Origin: Dyella tabacisoli | Lineage (GTDB): Bacteria; Pseudomonadota; Gammaproteobacteria; Xanthomonadales; Rhodanobacteraceae | NCBI RefSeq assembly: GCF_003350925.1 | Contig: NZ_KZ857181.1 | Span: 1 to 64,000 of the forward strand | Direction of reading: 5' to 3' | DNA length: 64,000 bases | Shown here: positions 49,690 through 58,673 of the stretch, piece by piece | Numbering within the stretch: the first letter of the stretch is position 1 | How the letters are laid out: the number at the start of each line of letters is the position of its first letter | The notes under the pieces: generated by a model | Told to the model about the DNA's origin: nothing | Seen by the model: only the letters and a program-made list of their open reading frames with translations | Databases searched by the model: none | Position numbers and translations under genes: made by a program

Positions 49690-51792
49690 TCATTTCGCCG
49701 ACTCCTGCGCATTCCTCAGTGGCCTGGCCTTCCGAAGCAACTTCTCCACTTCTTCACTGGGGGCGACGGTCGATCCTTCCGGACAGATAAACGGATACTC
49801 GCGATCGTCGATGATCGGCTCGATGCCGAAGAAATCGTTGAGTACCGATTCCGATGTGCAGTAGGCGCCCTCCACCCAGGCTTGGTCGTTCGAATAGGCC
49901 TCGCCGACGATGAAGATATCGGCGTCTGCGCCATCGATCAGTTGCGAAGGTTTGCGGATCTTGCGCTGCACGTCGCCGATGTCGAAATGCGGCGCCCATT
50001 CGTGATAGCCGGCGTTGAATGGAGGCAGTGACCAATCCATGTAGGCGGCCTGCAGCGGTTCGGGTACGGCGCTGAAATCGGTGTTCGGGCCGAAATGGAG
50101 TTCCGCTAGCATCTTGCGTAGCATCTTCACCATGCGTGCCGGCACCTTGCGTGGACCGTCCAGCGGTTGCGTGTCCTGCGAAACCGGTACTTCACGCTGA
50201 TGCTTGGGACCCAGTTCCAGCTCCTGCCAGAACGCGGTGTTGTCCTCGTCGTCGTAGCTGGCGAGGATGCCGTAGATGGGCTTCTTTTTCGTTTCGGTCG
50301 CGTTGTTGCCGAAATACACCACCATGCGAATCGGCGAGTTGGTCACGCTCGGGCCGATGGTGTTGTTGCGCGAGATGGCGGTCAACTGCTTAGTCTGCAC
50401 AACGGTCAGTGCCTGTTCGGTGATGTTCTCGATCGCTTCCACCATATCTGCCGCGGATTCGTAAGGCACGTCGATCAGCGTCCGCATGGCCTTCAACGCA
50501 GCCGCGGGGAATTTCTGCGCACGCAATTGAGCGATCGTATCGGGTGTGATCGTGTAGCCGATGATCTGTGCGGGATAAGGCGCAGGACTTTCGATGTCCG
50601 GTGCCCACCACGGCTGATCGAAGAACATGCCCACCTTGTACGACGGCTGCATGATCGTCGCTTCCAGATAGAGGTTCACCTTGTCGTGGTTGAGCACGTC
50701 CACTTCGCCGCGCTCCGGGAGCCGGAATCGCGTGGCCTGCGCCACCAGATCGATCGCGGCGCGGGGCATCGCCATCCATGCCGCGTCGGCCTCGCGCGAG
50801 CCGGCGGCGATATTGGGGTTGTCGCGATGGGCGTACGTAAAGACCGCCTTGCCCGATTTTCCCAGGATCGAATGCAGGCGTGTGTCGGGGTGATAGCGGA
50901 ACTCGATGCCCTTGGCCTTCGCCAGCTTCGCGATCTCCTCAAACAACGCGTTGAACATCCCCGAATAGCCGATCGATAGCGTGCGGTATTGGCTACCTGG
51001 CGTGAACTCGTTATTGATGTTGAACGAAACCCCGGCATGCGTGTTGATGACGTTGGAGCTATAGCCGTTGCCGTCGGCGGCGTAATCGTAGCCCTCTGCA
51101 CCCAACTGATCGTAGAGCAGGTTCCAATAGCCGATGTCCTTGAGGTAGTCGCCTTGCTGGAAGATGCTGGATTCCGGCAACTGCGCGGTGATCCTTCCAT
51201 CCTGATAAAAGCGGCACCAGTCGCGGCGGGTGAAATCCCCCCAGGGCTTGGTCGTCGCCAGGTCTTGCACCGTCGTGAAGCCCTGGTCGGGCGTGGTGGC
51301 GGCGCCGAAGTTGTTTACCGCGTACGGCGCGGGTGTGTTCGAGCCGATGTTGTTGAGATAGAAGTTCCGCGAGCGCAGGTAGAACAGTTGGTTATTGGTG
51401 ACGTTGAACGGCACCGAATATTTGTTCAGGCCAAGCTTCGCGATCACGGTACTGACCACACGGTGACCGGGCGCCAGGCCGTTGTTCGGATCCGGAAATG
51501 CCTTGGTCGGCGTGCTGTCCCAGTAGGAATAGCGCATGCCGCCAAGCTCGACGAACGAATCAGTCTTATCGTTGTTGTAATGCCAAGTGCAGATGCGGGC
51601 GCCGGCCGCGCGGGTGCCCGGATGGCGCTTGGAGAAGTCGTAGCGGCCCCAGTCGTACAGCTCCAGCACATCGCCCTTCTTCAACTGTTTCGCGGCGAAC
51701 TTGGTTTTCTTGCATTGGCCTTCCAGCAGCCGCCAGGTGGTATAGAGACCGGCGGCGCCGGCGCCAAAGATCGAATAGGTTTTCTGTGTCAT
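49690..51792 (-). CDS. FAD-dependent L-amino-acid oxidase/monooxygenase
   Basis: 700 residues, about the size of the phenylalanine/tryptophan 2-monooxygenase group. The N-terminus has the Rossmann FAD motif IFGAGAAGLYTTWRLL, then SFVELGGMRYS (the conserved GG motif). The C-terminus has DIFIVGEAYSNDQAWVEGAY, the second flavin-binding motif of this family. It should turn an L-amino acid into a 2-oxoacid (oxidase) or an amide (monooxygenase). GAGGGGG sits eight bases before ATG 51792. It lies 33 bases after the ThDP-dependent decarboxylase, which would consume a 2-oxoacid, so an aromatic or branched amino acid is the likely substrate. Confidence 0.8.
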   Translation of the reverse strand: MTQKTYSIFGAGAAGLYTTWRLLEGQCKKTKFAAKQLKKGDVLELYDWGRYDFSKRHPGTRAAGARICTWHYNNDKTDSFVELGGMRYSYWDSTPTKAFPDPNNGLAPGHRVVSTVIAKLGLNKYSVPFNVTNNQLFYLRSRNFYLNNIGSNTPAPYAVNNFGAATTPDQGFTTVQDLATTKPWGDFTRRDWCRFYQDGRITAQLPESSIFQQGDYLKDIGYWNLLYDQLGAEGYDYAADGNGYSSNVINTHAGVSFNINNEFTPGSQYRTLSIGYSGMFNALFEEIAKLAKAKGIEFRYHPDTRLHSILGKSGKAVFTYAHRDNPNIAAGSREADAAWMAMPRAAIDLVAQATRFRLPERGEVDVLNHDKVNLYLEATIMQPSYKVGMFFDQPWWAPDIESPAPYPAQIIGYTITPDTIAQLRAQKFPAAALKAMRTLIDVPYESAADMVEAIENITEQALTVVQTKQLTAISRNNTIGPSVTNSPIRMVVYFGNNATETKKKPIYGILASYDDEDNTAFWQELELGPKHQREVPVSQDTQPLDGPRKVPARMVKMLRKMLAELHFGPNTDFSAVPEPLQAAYMDWSLPPFNAGYHEWAPHFDIGDVQRKIRKPSQLIDGADADIFIVGEAYSNDQAWVEGAYCTSESVLNDFFGIEPIIDDREYPFICPEGSTVAPSEEVEKLLRKARPLRNAQESAK

Positions 51793-51825
51793 GCTCGGAC
51801 CCCCTCGAAAATGAGAATGGACGCC

Positions 51826-53589
51826 TTATTCGCTGCCGAGGCGATACATCTGGCCAGGCAGATCCTTTTGCGGGATGACCACTTCGACTAGAACAGGTTT
51901 GTTCTTGATCCCTGCAATGCGTGGCAACGCGGCTTTCAACCCATCGACCGTCTCCACCCGGATGCCTTCCGCGCCGAACGCCTTCGCCAACGCGAGGTAA
52001 TCCCACTTAGGCAGGATGTCGAAGGTATCGAAGGTGTGCGTCGGACCGGGCTCGAATGCAGTCATGTCTACGTACACCTGCTCGATGGCGTAGACCTCAT
52101 TGCTCATCACGAAAATGACCGCGTTGAGCTGATTGCGTGCCAGCGTGGACAGCGACTGACAGACCATCATGAAGCCGCCATCGCCGGCGACCGTCCACGC
52201 GCGCTTGCCGCTACCCAACTGCGCACCTGCTGCGGCGCCGGTCTCGAAGCCGATGCATTGCCATGCTGCTGAAGAGATGAAGCTGCCCCGCGACAGGCCA
52301 TAGCAATTGCTGGCAACGTACATCGCCGAACTCACGCCATAGGTCATCACGATCTCTTTCAGCAGGTTCTCGTCCTGCAGAAACTTCATCGTTTGCGCGA
52401 AGAACCGGTTATAGGTGATGACTTGTGGCTGGGCGTCGTAAACCGGGTCCGAATTGCTCGCCCACGGCTCTGGATATTGCGGCTGGGGTGGCGCCTTGGC
52501 CTTGATCGGATAACCGCTCTTGCTCGCCTTGAACTTCGCCAGCAGGGCTTTCATGAAATCGTGCAGGGTTACGTCGCCATACTTGAAATAACCAGCGCGG
52601 ACGCCAGTGGTATCGGCCAACACCATGTCGGCGTATTTGGTTTCGATAAGCACGAGATAGTCATCGGTGATGATGGCGCCCAGGGTCAGCACGCAATCGG
52701 AAGCTTCCACGATATCCCGTACCGATTGGATCGACGCGGCGTCGGAGTAGGTGCCGATAAACTTGTCGCCCTGCTCGTCCAGCACGGCTTTGCCGAGCGT
52801 CGTCGTGGTATAGAGAAAGCCGCTGGCGTCGATGATCTGTTGCAGCAAATCGGACAAGCCGAAACGCAGGATCTCCACGCCAGCGAGAATCAACGGCTGC
52901 TTTGCCAATGTGATCTTCGTCCAAGCCTGATTCACCGCGTTGTTAAGCGCAAGCTCCGGGCTGTGAATGACGCGCGGCTTGAGCGGCGTGTTCGATGGAC
53001 GTGGACAGGGTTGGCCCCAGACTTCCTTGTAACAGGCGATATACACGGGACGCTGATTGGTGATCGCATCCACCAGCAATTCGTCAATCTGCTCGGCGGC
53101 CCCGACATTGGTGCTGAGCGTGATCGCTTTAACGGTGACGTTCTCGTAGATCTTACGGTCCGAGTCGAGGTCGCCAGTGGAATGGTGGAACAGCACGTCG
53201 TACATGTCGGTGATATCGCGCATATCGGCACCGGGCGTGGCGCTGATAACCACGATCGGACTGCGTTCAACCCAGGCACCTGCAACAGCGTTGAGCGCAC
53301 TGTAGGCGCTCACTCCGAATTGCAGTGAAACCGCCGCAAGGCCGCGGCTTCGCGCGTAAGCATCGGCGGCGTAAGCGGCATCCAGTTCGTTGATCGCGCC
53401 AATCGTGTTGACGCCGTCGAAATGCTCCAGCGCCTGGGTGAATTGCTTCACGTAATCGCCAGGGATCTGGAAAACGTCGGTGACATTAAGCTGTTTAAGT
53501 CGGGTTAGCAGATAGTCGGCAACGGTAAAGTCGGTGGCCACGGGCGGAGCGGAGGCGATAAGCGCCCTCTTCGAGAGGATGTTTGTCAT
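51826..53589 (-). CDS. ThDP-dependent 2-oxoacid decarboxylase (pyruvate/indolepyruvate type)
   Basis: 587 residues from ATG 53589 (GGGGG five bases upstream; ATG 53601 is possible). It has the three ThDP-enzyme domains. Visible motifs are the cofactor-activating Glu in AINELDAAYAADAYAR, the adjacent histidines in DVLFHHSTGDL typical of PDC and IPDC, and the ThDP/Mg motif VAGDGGFMMV ending with MSNEVYAIEQ. It decarboxylates a 2-oxoacid to an aldehyde. With the oxidase behind it, it forms a two-step path from amino acid to aldehyde, as in indole-3-pyruvate routes. No aldehyde dehydrogenase is present in the window. Confidence 0.85.
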   Translation of the reverse strand: MTNILSKRALIASAPPVATDFTVADYLLTRLKQLNVTDVFQIPGDYVKQFTQALEHFDGVNTIGAINELDAAYAADAYARSRGLAAVSLQFGVSAYSALNAVAGAWVERSPIVVISATPGADMRDITDMYDVLFHHSTGDLDSDRKIYENVTVKAITLSTNVGAAEQIDELLVDAITNQRPVYIACYKEVWGQPCPRPSNTPLKPRVIHSPELALNNAVNQAWTKITLAKQPLILAGVEILRFGLSDLLQQIIDASGFLYTTTTLGKAVLDEQGDKFIGTYSDAASIQSVRDIVEASDCVLTLGAIITDDYLVLIETKYADMVLADTTGVRAGYFKYGDVTLHDFMKALLAKFKASKSGYPIKAKAPPQPQYPEPWASNSDPVYDAQPQVITYNRFFAQTMKFLQDENLLKEIVMTYGVSSAMYVASNCYGLSRGSFISSAAWQCIGFETGAAAGAQLGSGKRAWTVAGDGGFMMVCQSLSTLARNQLNAVIFVMSNEVYAIEQVYVDMTAFEPGPTHTFDTFDILPKWDYLALAKAFGAEGIRVETVDGLKAALPRIAGIKNKPVLVEVVIPQKDLPGQMYRLGSE

Positions 53590-54387
53590 GGCGACCCCCA
53601 TGATCCGCGTAGTCCGCCATCGTCAAAACTGAGTATCTTGAACGCCATCGCATCACTCCTTTAATAAATGGAATTGCTCGGCAAAAGGTGCGCTCGTTAT
53701 ATCCGTCGTGCTTCAGATGACGAATGCTTGACGTTGGGCGGATATCCCGCACTTTGCATAAGCGTGCGAAGCCACCTCAACGGACAAAAGCTAACCGCCT
53801 ACGCGGAGATTACGCATAGAAAAAGACACGCGTTGGAACATGTCTAAGACAAGAGATGCTTCATTCTTAGCTTCATAATCCCCCCGAATTACTGTGAAAA
53901 CCCGGATTAATCGTGACATTTCGCTCAATGGGCGGAGCGAGTGTGATGCCGGATATGTGACGCCCACGTATCTTTGTGGTTACACCGGTGACTAGACCCG
54001 CGTGGATAGTTTATCTATAAACGTATCCAATAAATACATTTCAGCACAATGTATTATATTTCGAAGGCGTCCGCTCAATGATAAACTTACTTTTCTTATG
54101 CGACGTCGACAATGCCAGAATTTTATCTAGCGCGCACCTTGTGATGGCGACAGTCTCTCAAGAGCCACGTCTTGCAACGACTCCAGCACAAATTTTTTAC
54201 TAATCGAAAATTCACCGATAGTCAGCAAAGTTATTTCGCAATAAGCCTTCACTACAACATGTCTTGGTCGGAAAATTGGTACTTACATTGTTCGATGGAC
54301 GTCAGATTGAGCTGCTCAGTGAGGCATGACATCTTGATGAGCCTTCTGGCTACGCAACGACGCCAGAAAGCTCTACAGTTGGACTGA
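53590..54387. other. AT-rich intergenic region
   Basis: About 800 bases without a credible gene; clearly AT-richer around 53990-54260. It probably carries the promoter of the decarboxylase-oxidase operon. Nothing else is recognised. Confidence 0.4.
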
Positions 54388-54777
54388 TTACGTGGTGTGT
54401 TTTTTGGCATCGAGACGACTCGCTCGTTGGTCCCATAACGCATCCGGCGGAAGTGGCTGACTTAGCATGGCCATGAGCAAGTGCTCAGGAATGGACTCGC
54501 GATCAGGATCAACAACGGCGCGATAAGTTTGGATCAGGTATTGCGCTAACGGCGCGCGCACCGTGAACGACAGTCCGGTGTCGTTGTGCAATTCCAAGTG
54601 AATGGGATGTCGAGCTCGTGGCTGGTACACCGATCCTCCCCTTCCCCAAAGGTAGTGAAACCGATCGCAACCAAAGCCAAGCATCGCATTTTGCATTAAT
54701 GCGTGTCGTGAAGGTACCGTGAAACGACTGAACTCAGGGTCGGCGGAGCCATTTGCCGGGGTGGGCGACTTGTTCAT
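54388..54777 (-). CDS. Hypothetical protein, unrecognised
   Basis: 129 residues, soluble, starting ATG 54777 inside the end of an IS3 remnant. It contains GFGCDRFHYLWGRGGSVY and LHNDTGLSFTVRAPLAQYLI. No known domain is recognised. The start may be artefactual, with the true N-terminus lost to the insertion. Confidence 0.5.
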   Translation of the reverse strand: MNKSPTPANGSADPEFSRFTVPSRHALMQNAMLGFGCDRFHYLWGRGGSVYQPRARHPIHLELHNDTGLSFTVRAPLAQYLIQTYRAVVDPDRESIPEHLLMAMLSQPLPPDALWDQRASRLDAKKHTT

Positions 54778-54915
54778 GCTTGACGGGAGATTGGTCGCCG
54801 AGCGCCGAGCGCAGCCTGACTAGGTTGTAGAAGCAGGCATCGCCTCGGAGTGATTGGCATAGTCGCGTTGCCAGACGCGTTCCATCTTCAAGTGGAAGGA
54901 GATGCGCTCCATCAC
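54770..54915 (-). pseudogene. IS3-family orfB 3' remnant
   Basis: On the - strand the first frame reads NAVMERISFHLKMERVWQRD and YANHSEAMPA. After a frameshift the second reads YNLVRLRSALGDQSPVKHE. This is the standard IS3 OrfB C-terminus (catalytic Glu region, then RxHSxLGxxSP). It starts inside the last codons of the XRE regulator gene, so the element, or its ancestor, landed there. Confidence 0.75.
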
Positions 54916-55757
54916 GGCGTTGCCCCATCGCCCGACATCCACTTTCCATGGAGCGCCTCTGTTTCCTCGTTCGCCGGAAACAGGGATTCGATGCGAAGTT
55001 CTTGTGCGGCAACACTATGCGGTGCGCCCACCGTGGTCACCATCGAAAAGTAACTGAGTACTTTGTCTCCCTTCTTAAATCCAATCGGAATCATGGGCAG
55101 GTTCGGCGCCGATGCGACCGATCCATACAGCCGCCACGAGGGATCGACACCCGGATAAGCAAACACTTCATCGAGCAAGCTACGCGTTCGTTCGTCCAGA
55201 ATGCGCCCTACCGTTTCACGATAGACGCGCTGGATGAGGCTTCTGGCTACCGTTTCCCAATCCACAACGAATGGCCGCATACCATTCGGATCAAAGATGA
55301 GATGCAACATATTGCGAGGACCGCTGCGCGCCGCCATGTCGATGAACGACCCGAAAAAACGTGGCGATGACTCATTGGTAATCAGTACGTCCCAATAGCG
55401 ATCCATGACGATCCCGGGATAGGGATCGTGCTGGCGAAGCATGCGATCCAGCGCGCGAGTAATGCCCTGCATTTCTTTGGCATTCCATGGGGCCTCCGAG
55501 TAGACCGGCGCATAACCGGCAGCCAGGAAGACAGCGTTTCGCTCGCGTAACGGGACATCCAGCGACTGGACGATACTGGTCAAAGCCTGACGACTTGGCG
55601 CGCTTCGTCCGCTTTCAATAAAGCTCAGGTGTCGCTGTGAGATACCGGTATCGACCGACAGATCCATCTGGCTGGTACCGCGTATCTCCCGCCAATGACG
55701 CAGCAGCAGTCCCAAATCATCGGAGAGATGTTTCTGGTCCGTACGCGCAGTACTCAT
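54912..55757 (-). CDS. XRE-family regulator with MmyB-like ligand domain, 3' end altered
   Basis: 281 residues. Helix-turn-helix at about 12-70: LGLLLRHWREIRGTSQMDLS, ISQRHLSFIESGRSAPS. Then an MmyB-like (PAS-related) ligand-binding domain: FLAAGYAPVYSEAPW, MDRYWDVLITN, HLIFDPNGMRPFV, ELRIESLFPANEETE. The last eight residues come from the IS3 remnant rather than the gene, so the extreme C-terminus is replaced. The core domain looks complete and may still function. It lies 118 bases downstream of the AhpD-like gene on the same strand and may regulate it. Confidence 0.78.
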   Translation of the reverse strand: MSTARTDQKHLSDDLGLLLRHWREIRGTSQMDLSVDTGISQRHLSFIESGRSAPSRQALTSIVQSLDVPLRERNAVFLAAGYAPVYSEAPWNAKEMQGITRALDRMLRQHDPYPGIVMDRYWDVLITNESSPRFFGSFIDMAARSGPRNMLHLIFDPNGMRPFVVDWETVARSLIQRVYRETVGRILDERTRSLLDEVFAYPGVDPSWRLYGSVASAPNLPMIPIGFKKGDKVLSYFSMVTTVGAPHSVAAQELRIESLFPANEETEALHGKWMSGDGATP

Positions 55758-55875
55758 TTAAGCCTTCCTCGCACATGAAGCCCACGATATGCATGAGATG
55801 CGCTTGTTTCCCCGCAGTTCAATTGTTCCGAATGGCCGCTCGTTAGAGCGGACCCAATGACAACCAGTCAAGGAA

Positions 55876-56433
55876 TCAGGCTCTCGGTGCACGCCAACGA
55901 TAGGCCTGGAAGGCATCCTCCAGCGGCGGATTGGTGACGTTGCCATTGTAGTTGGTGATAGTGGACGCGGCGACGATGGCAATCACCTCCAGAAGGCGAT
56001 CCTCGCCGAAACCGGCATCGAGGAATGCCGACTTATCCAGCTCGCTGAGATGTCCGCGTTTTTCGATAAGCGTGCGGGCCAGCGTGGACAACGCAGCGCT
56101 CCCCGCATGCTTGGGGGTGCGGCGATCGCGAATGGCATCGACATCCGCCGGATCGACGCCCTCTTTTACAGCCAAGAAGGAATGGAACGCAACGGCCCAG
56201 GGACACGCATTGGTCACGGCATTGGTAAGCAGCACGATTTGAATCTGCGCTTCGGAAAAACTGCCGCCGTGCACTTTGCCGAAGAGGCCGACCAGGCTGC
56301 CGATCAAGACAGGAGACGTAGCCATGGCACCCGCAATATTCGGGATGATGCCGAACGCACTCTGCAACGCCTGAAGCGATGGCTTGGATTGTTCGGGAGC
56401 GGATTCGATCGTATGGACGGGGAAAGCTGACAT
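55876..56433 (-). CDS. Carboxymuconolactone decarboxylase/AhpD-like protein
   Basis: 185 residues from ATG 56433, preceded by AGAGGG at seven bases; 20 upstream codons are open but unlikely. PSLQALQSAFGIIPNIAGAM and ALIEKRGHLS-like helices match the CMD/AhpD fold. The active-site segment reads NACPWAVAFHSF, where relatives with peroxidase activity have CxxC followed by His. The second Cys is Ala here, so disulfide reductase activity is doubtful. Confidence 0.75.
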   Translation of the reverse strand: MSAFPVHTIESAPEQSKPSLQALQSAFGIIPNIAGAMATSPVLIGSLVGLFGKVHGGSFSEAQIQIVLLTNAVTNACPWAVAFHSFLAVKEGVDPADVDAIRDRRTPKHAGSAALSTLARTLIEKRGHLSELDKSAFLDAGFGEDRLLEVIAIVAASTITNYNGNVTNPPLEDAFQAYRWRAPRA

Positions 56434-56799
56434 GGGATTGCCCTCTATGAATGGGTGCATCGGAATCGATGGCGGTATACGCACCCTATGCATATGAGCT
56501 CAAGAAACCAATTACCTGAAAGGTAATAAGACGTAGGAGAACATTTCGGACGGCCAGACGGCAAAGTCGCGTTAGAGAAATGGCCATTGCCTGAGCGTGA
56601 CAGTTTCACCGAACGGCGATTGGGTGGCGATGTCGCCGAGAGCTTGGTGTGCGATGAAGAGAGCAATGGAATATGGCCACCTTGCCGCTTGAGGTGGCTA
56701 TCGGCCCATTTTTGTACCCCCTATGGAGCGGATCGATATGTGTACATCGGTATGCCAACACGATTTTCATCGTAGTCCGACAGGGGTAGAGCCACCCTG

Positions 56800-56845
56800 C
56801 CCTACCCTCGATAACGCGTCCTAATCACTAATCACCCCGCCCTGT
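56800..56845 (+). repeat. Dispersed intergenic repeat, copy 7
   Basis: CCCTACCCTCGATAACGCG, then TCCTAATCACTAATCACCCC with a small internal duplication of CTAATCA, then GCCCTG. It is the only copy beyond the biosynthetic cluster; the others lie at 5-21 kb. Confidence 0.75.
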
Positions 56846-56878
56846 AGCTGCTACGAGATGAACAACGCAGGCCTGGTC

Positions 56879-56913
56879 AATGTCCGCTTTGGGGATCGAC
56901 GAATACGGACATT
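56879..56913. repeat. Inverted repeat AATGTCCG ... CGGACATT
   Basis: Perfect 8-base arms separated by 19 bases, directly downstream of repeat copy 7. A related half-site CAATGTCCGC follows repeat copy 6 near 20800. The pairing suggests the arms belong to the repeat element. Confidence 0.65.
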
Positions 56914-56983
56914 CACAATGGACATAGAGACAGCCGAGAGAGCAACCGTCACTAGCGAGACGTCGTGGCATCCGTCTTTGCCG

Positions 56984-58174
56984 CTACTTCAACGTATAAG
57001 TCAGCGTGCCATATCCAAGTTGGTCGAATCCGCCGCTATTGGGGCCATAGTTGCCGCCACCGCCCTCCGGGCGCACTTTCTCAGCGGCCATGCGGAGATA
57101 AGGAGCATCCAGTCCCTTGAGCACTACGTAGTGGTTGTAGAACAGCTCCCACACCGGGCGGGTATTGCCGCGCCCGTTACTTGAGATGGTTGGCTGCGTT
57201 ACATCGCTGTTGCTGTAGGTCGTGTAGGGAACGTCATGCCCAAGGTTGTACTTGGCGATGTATTCGACGCCCTTGAGTGCGCGATTGTCGTCATAGCCGA
57301 ACAGGTCGTCGTGCTGATTCCAGGCCATCTGGCAGAACGCGCCCAATAGCGCCACGTTGAGGGTATTGTGTCCCTGGTCGCGCCCGCTTTCCTGGGTCTG
57401 CCCAAGGCCATCAGGATAGATCTTCCACACCACGTGTTCGATGGAACCATTGCCTGCACCGTGCTTGAAGTATTCGACGGCCTCGTCGTAGATATCGCGA
57501 CGATCCGTCAGAATGCCGATGGCCAGCATGGATGACATATTGGCGAGATCCCAGTTGGCCCAGTAGTGATCGACCTTCTGGCCGTTGTGATGCACCAGAA
57601 ACTGATGATTCATCGGATAGAAGACGTTGAGCATCATGGTTTTGAAGCGAACGACATCTTGCGCCGGCCAGCGCTTGTAACTGCGCATGATCTCCGCTGC
57701 GTTGGCGAGCTGGTAGCCGTAAATACCTGACGCCAGAAACTTGTCGGATGTGCCGTTGATCTCGGTCAAAGTCTTGGACCACGCGTCCAGAATGGCGACG
57801 GCCTTGTCGGCATAGGCGTCGTCACCACTCACCTTCCAGCGTAGGGCAAGCGCATACGCAGCCGCGGCGTCGTTGAAAAGCGCCGCATAGTTCTCCCGAT
57901 GAGTGCCGTCATAGCCACGATAGACCATGGCCTGAGGGTTCGCGGTCCAGTTCAGTGAGGCATGGGAATTTTTAATCAGCACATCCCAGCCATCCGTCCA
58001 AGGCTGCGCGTTGTGCGCCACCTGCGACTTCATGCGGTCAAAATCGGCCGTGGTATGTAAGGCACCTGGGTGAACGAAAGAACTTGCCATCACCGACGGC
58101 GCAATCAGTGCCAGCGCGACCGATATGCCGATGAAACGGCTCAGGCTTTTGAATGAAATGCTCAACGTCTTCAA
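56984..58174 (-). CDS. Secreted alginate-lyase-family protein
   Basis: 396 residues with a signal peptide (LSRFIGISVALALIAPSVMA, cleavage near 30). The body is an all-helical toroid of the alginate lyase (PF05426/PL5-like) family: FVHPGALHTTADFDRMKSQV, FLASGIYGYQLANAAEIMR, DHYWANWDLANMSSML, ESGRDQGHNTLNVALLG. These enzymes act on uronic-acid polysaccharides in the periplasm or outside. It is transcribed away from the GH29 gene, so the two may share a divergent control region. Confidence 0.78.
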   Translation of the reverse strand: MKTLSISFKSLSRFIGISVALALIAPSVMASSFVHPGALHTTADFDRMKSQVAHNAQPWTDGWDVLIKNSHASLNWTANPQAMVYRGYDGTHRENYAALFNDAAAAYALALRWKVSGDDAYADKAVAILDAWSKTLTEINGTSDKFLASGIYGYQLANAAEIMRSYKRWPAQDVVRFKTMMLNVFYPMNHQFLVHHNGQKVDHYWANWDLANMSSMLAIGILTDRRDIYDEAVEYFKHGAGNGSIEHVVWKIYPDGLGQTQESGRDQGHNTLNVALLGAFCQMAWNQHDDLFGYDDNRALKGVEYIAKYNLGHDVPYTTYSNSDVTQPTISSNGRGNTRPVWELFYNHYVVLKGLDAPYLRMAAEKVRPEGGGGNYGPNSGGFDQLGYGTLTYTLK

Positions 58175-58673
58175 CTCCGGGAGAAGAGGATTATCTCTAC
58201 AGAACGCACGTCATCAAGGTTCAGCCGACCTTGCTCCGCAGCGATCGCCGCAAGCGTAAATTAAAGGGCATTTCCGCCCGGAGTCAAAGCGATGGCATCG
58301 TGGCTCACGCCGATGCAATGTGGCGCAAGTCGTACTTTGGAAAAACATGAGGCGGAAGCGCAATTTCATAAAGGCGGAGCGCGTCTCGTTGCCCCGAGTT
58401 TCAAAGGGCCGCTCCATGCACTGCATCGCATTCGCGGATGTCTTGCAACTTTTGTGGCGAACGCAAATGAAGAAACGTTAAGCGCCCTCTTCAATTTCGT
58501 AATTGTGCCTCTACCGTCATGGCTCCAGCATGCGCCCTCTCATGCAAAGGCATGCGCGGTGCACCTCGGCCAGCGCACATCCTTAGTGTGTGTATCGCTT
58601 ATCTTCTCGATGGATGTATTCATGCTTCCCCCTGTATGCAGGGAAGGGTTTCACACTCTTAATACAGAAAATC
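58175..58673. other. Divergent promoter region, alginate lyase/GH29
   Basis: 500 bases between divergent genes. No palindromic operator was convincing by eye and no small gene is supported. Confidence 0.4.

Larger units (their letters stand above)
56434..56983. other. Intergenic region with repeat copy 7
   Basis: About 550 bases. Besides the dispersed repeat (56800-56845) and an inverted repeat (56879-56913) no gene is supported. The 56600-56770 part looks like degraded coding DNA but could not be assigned. Confidence 0.4.
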
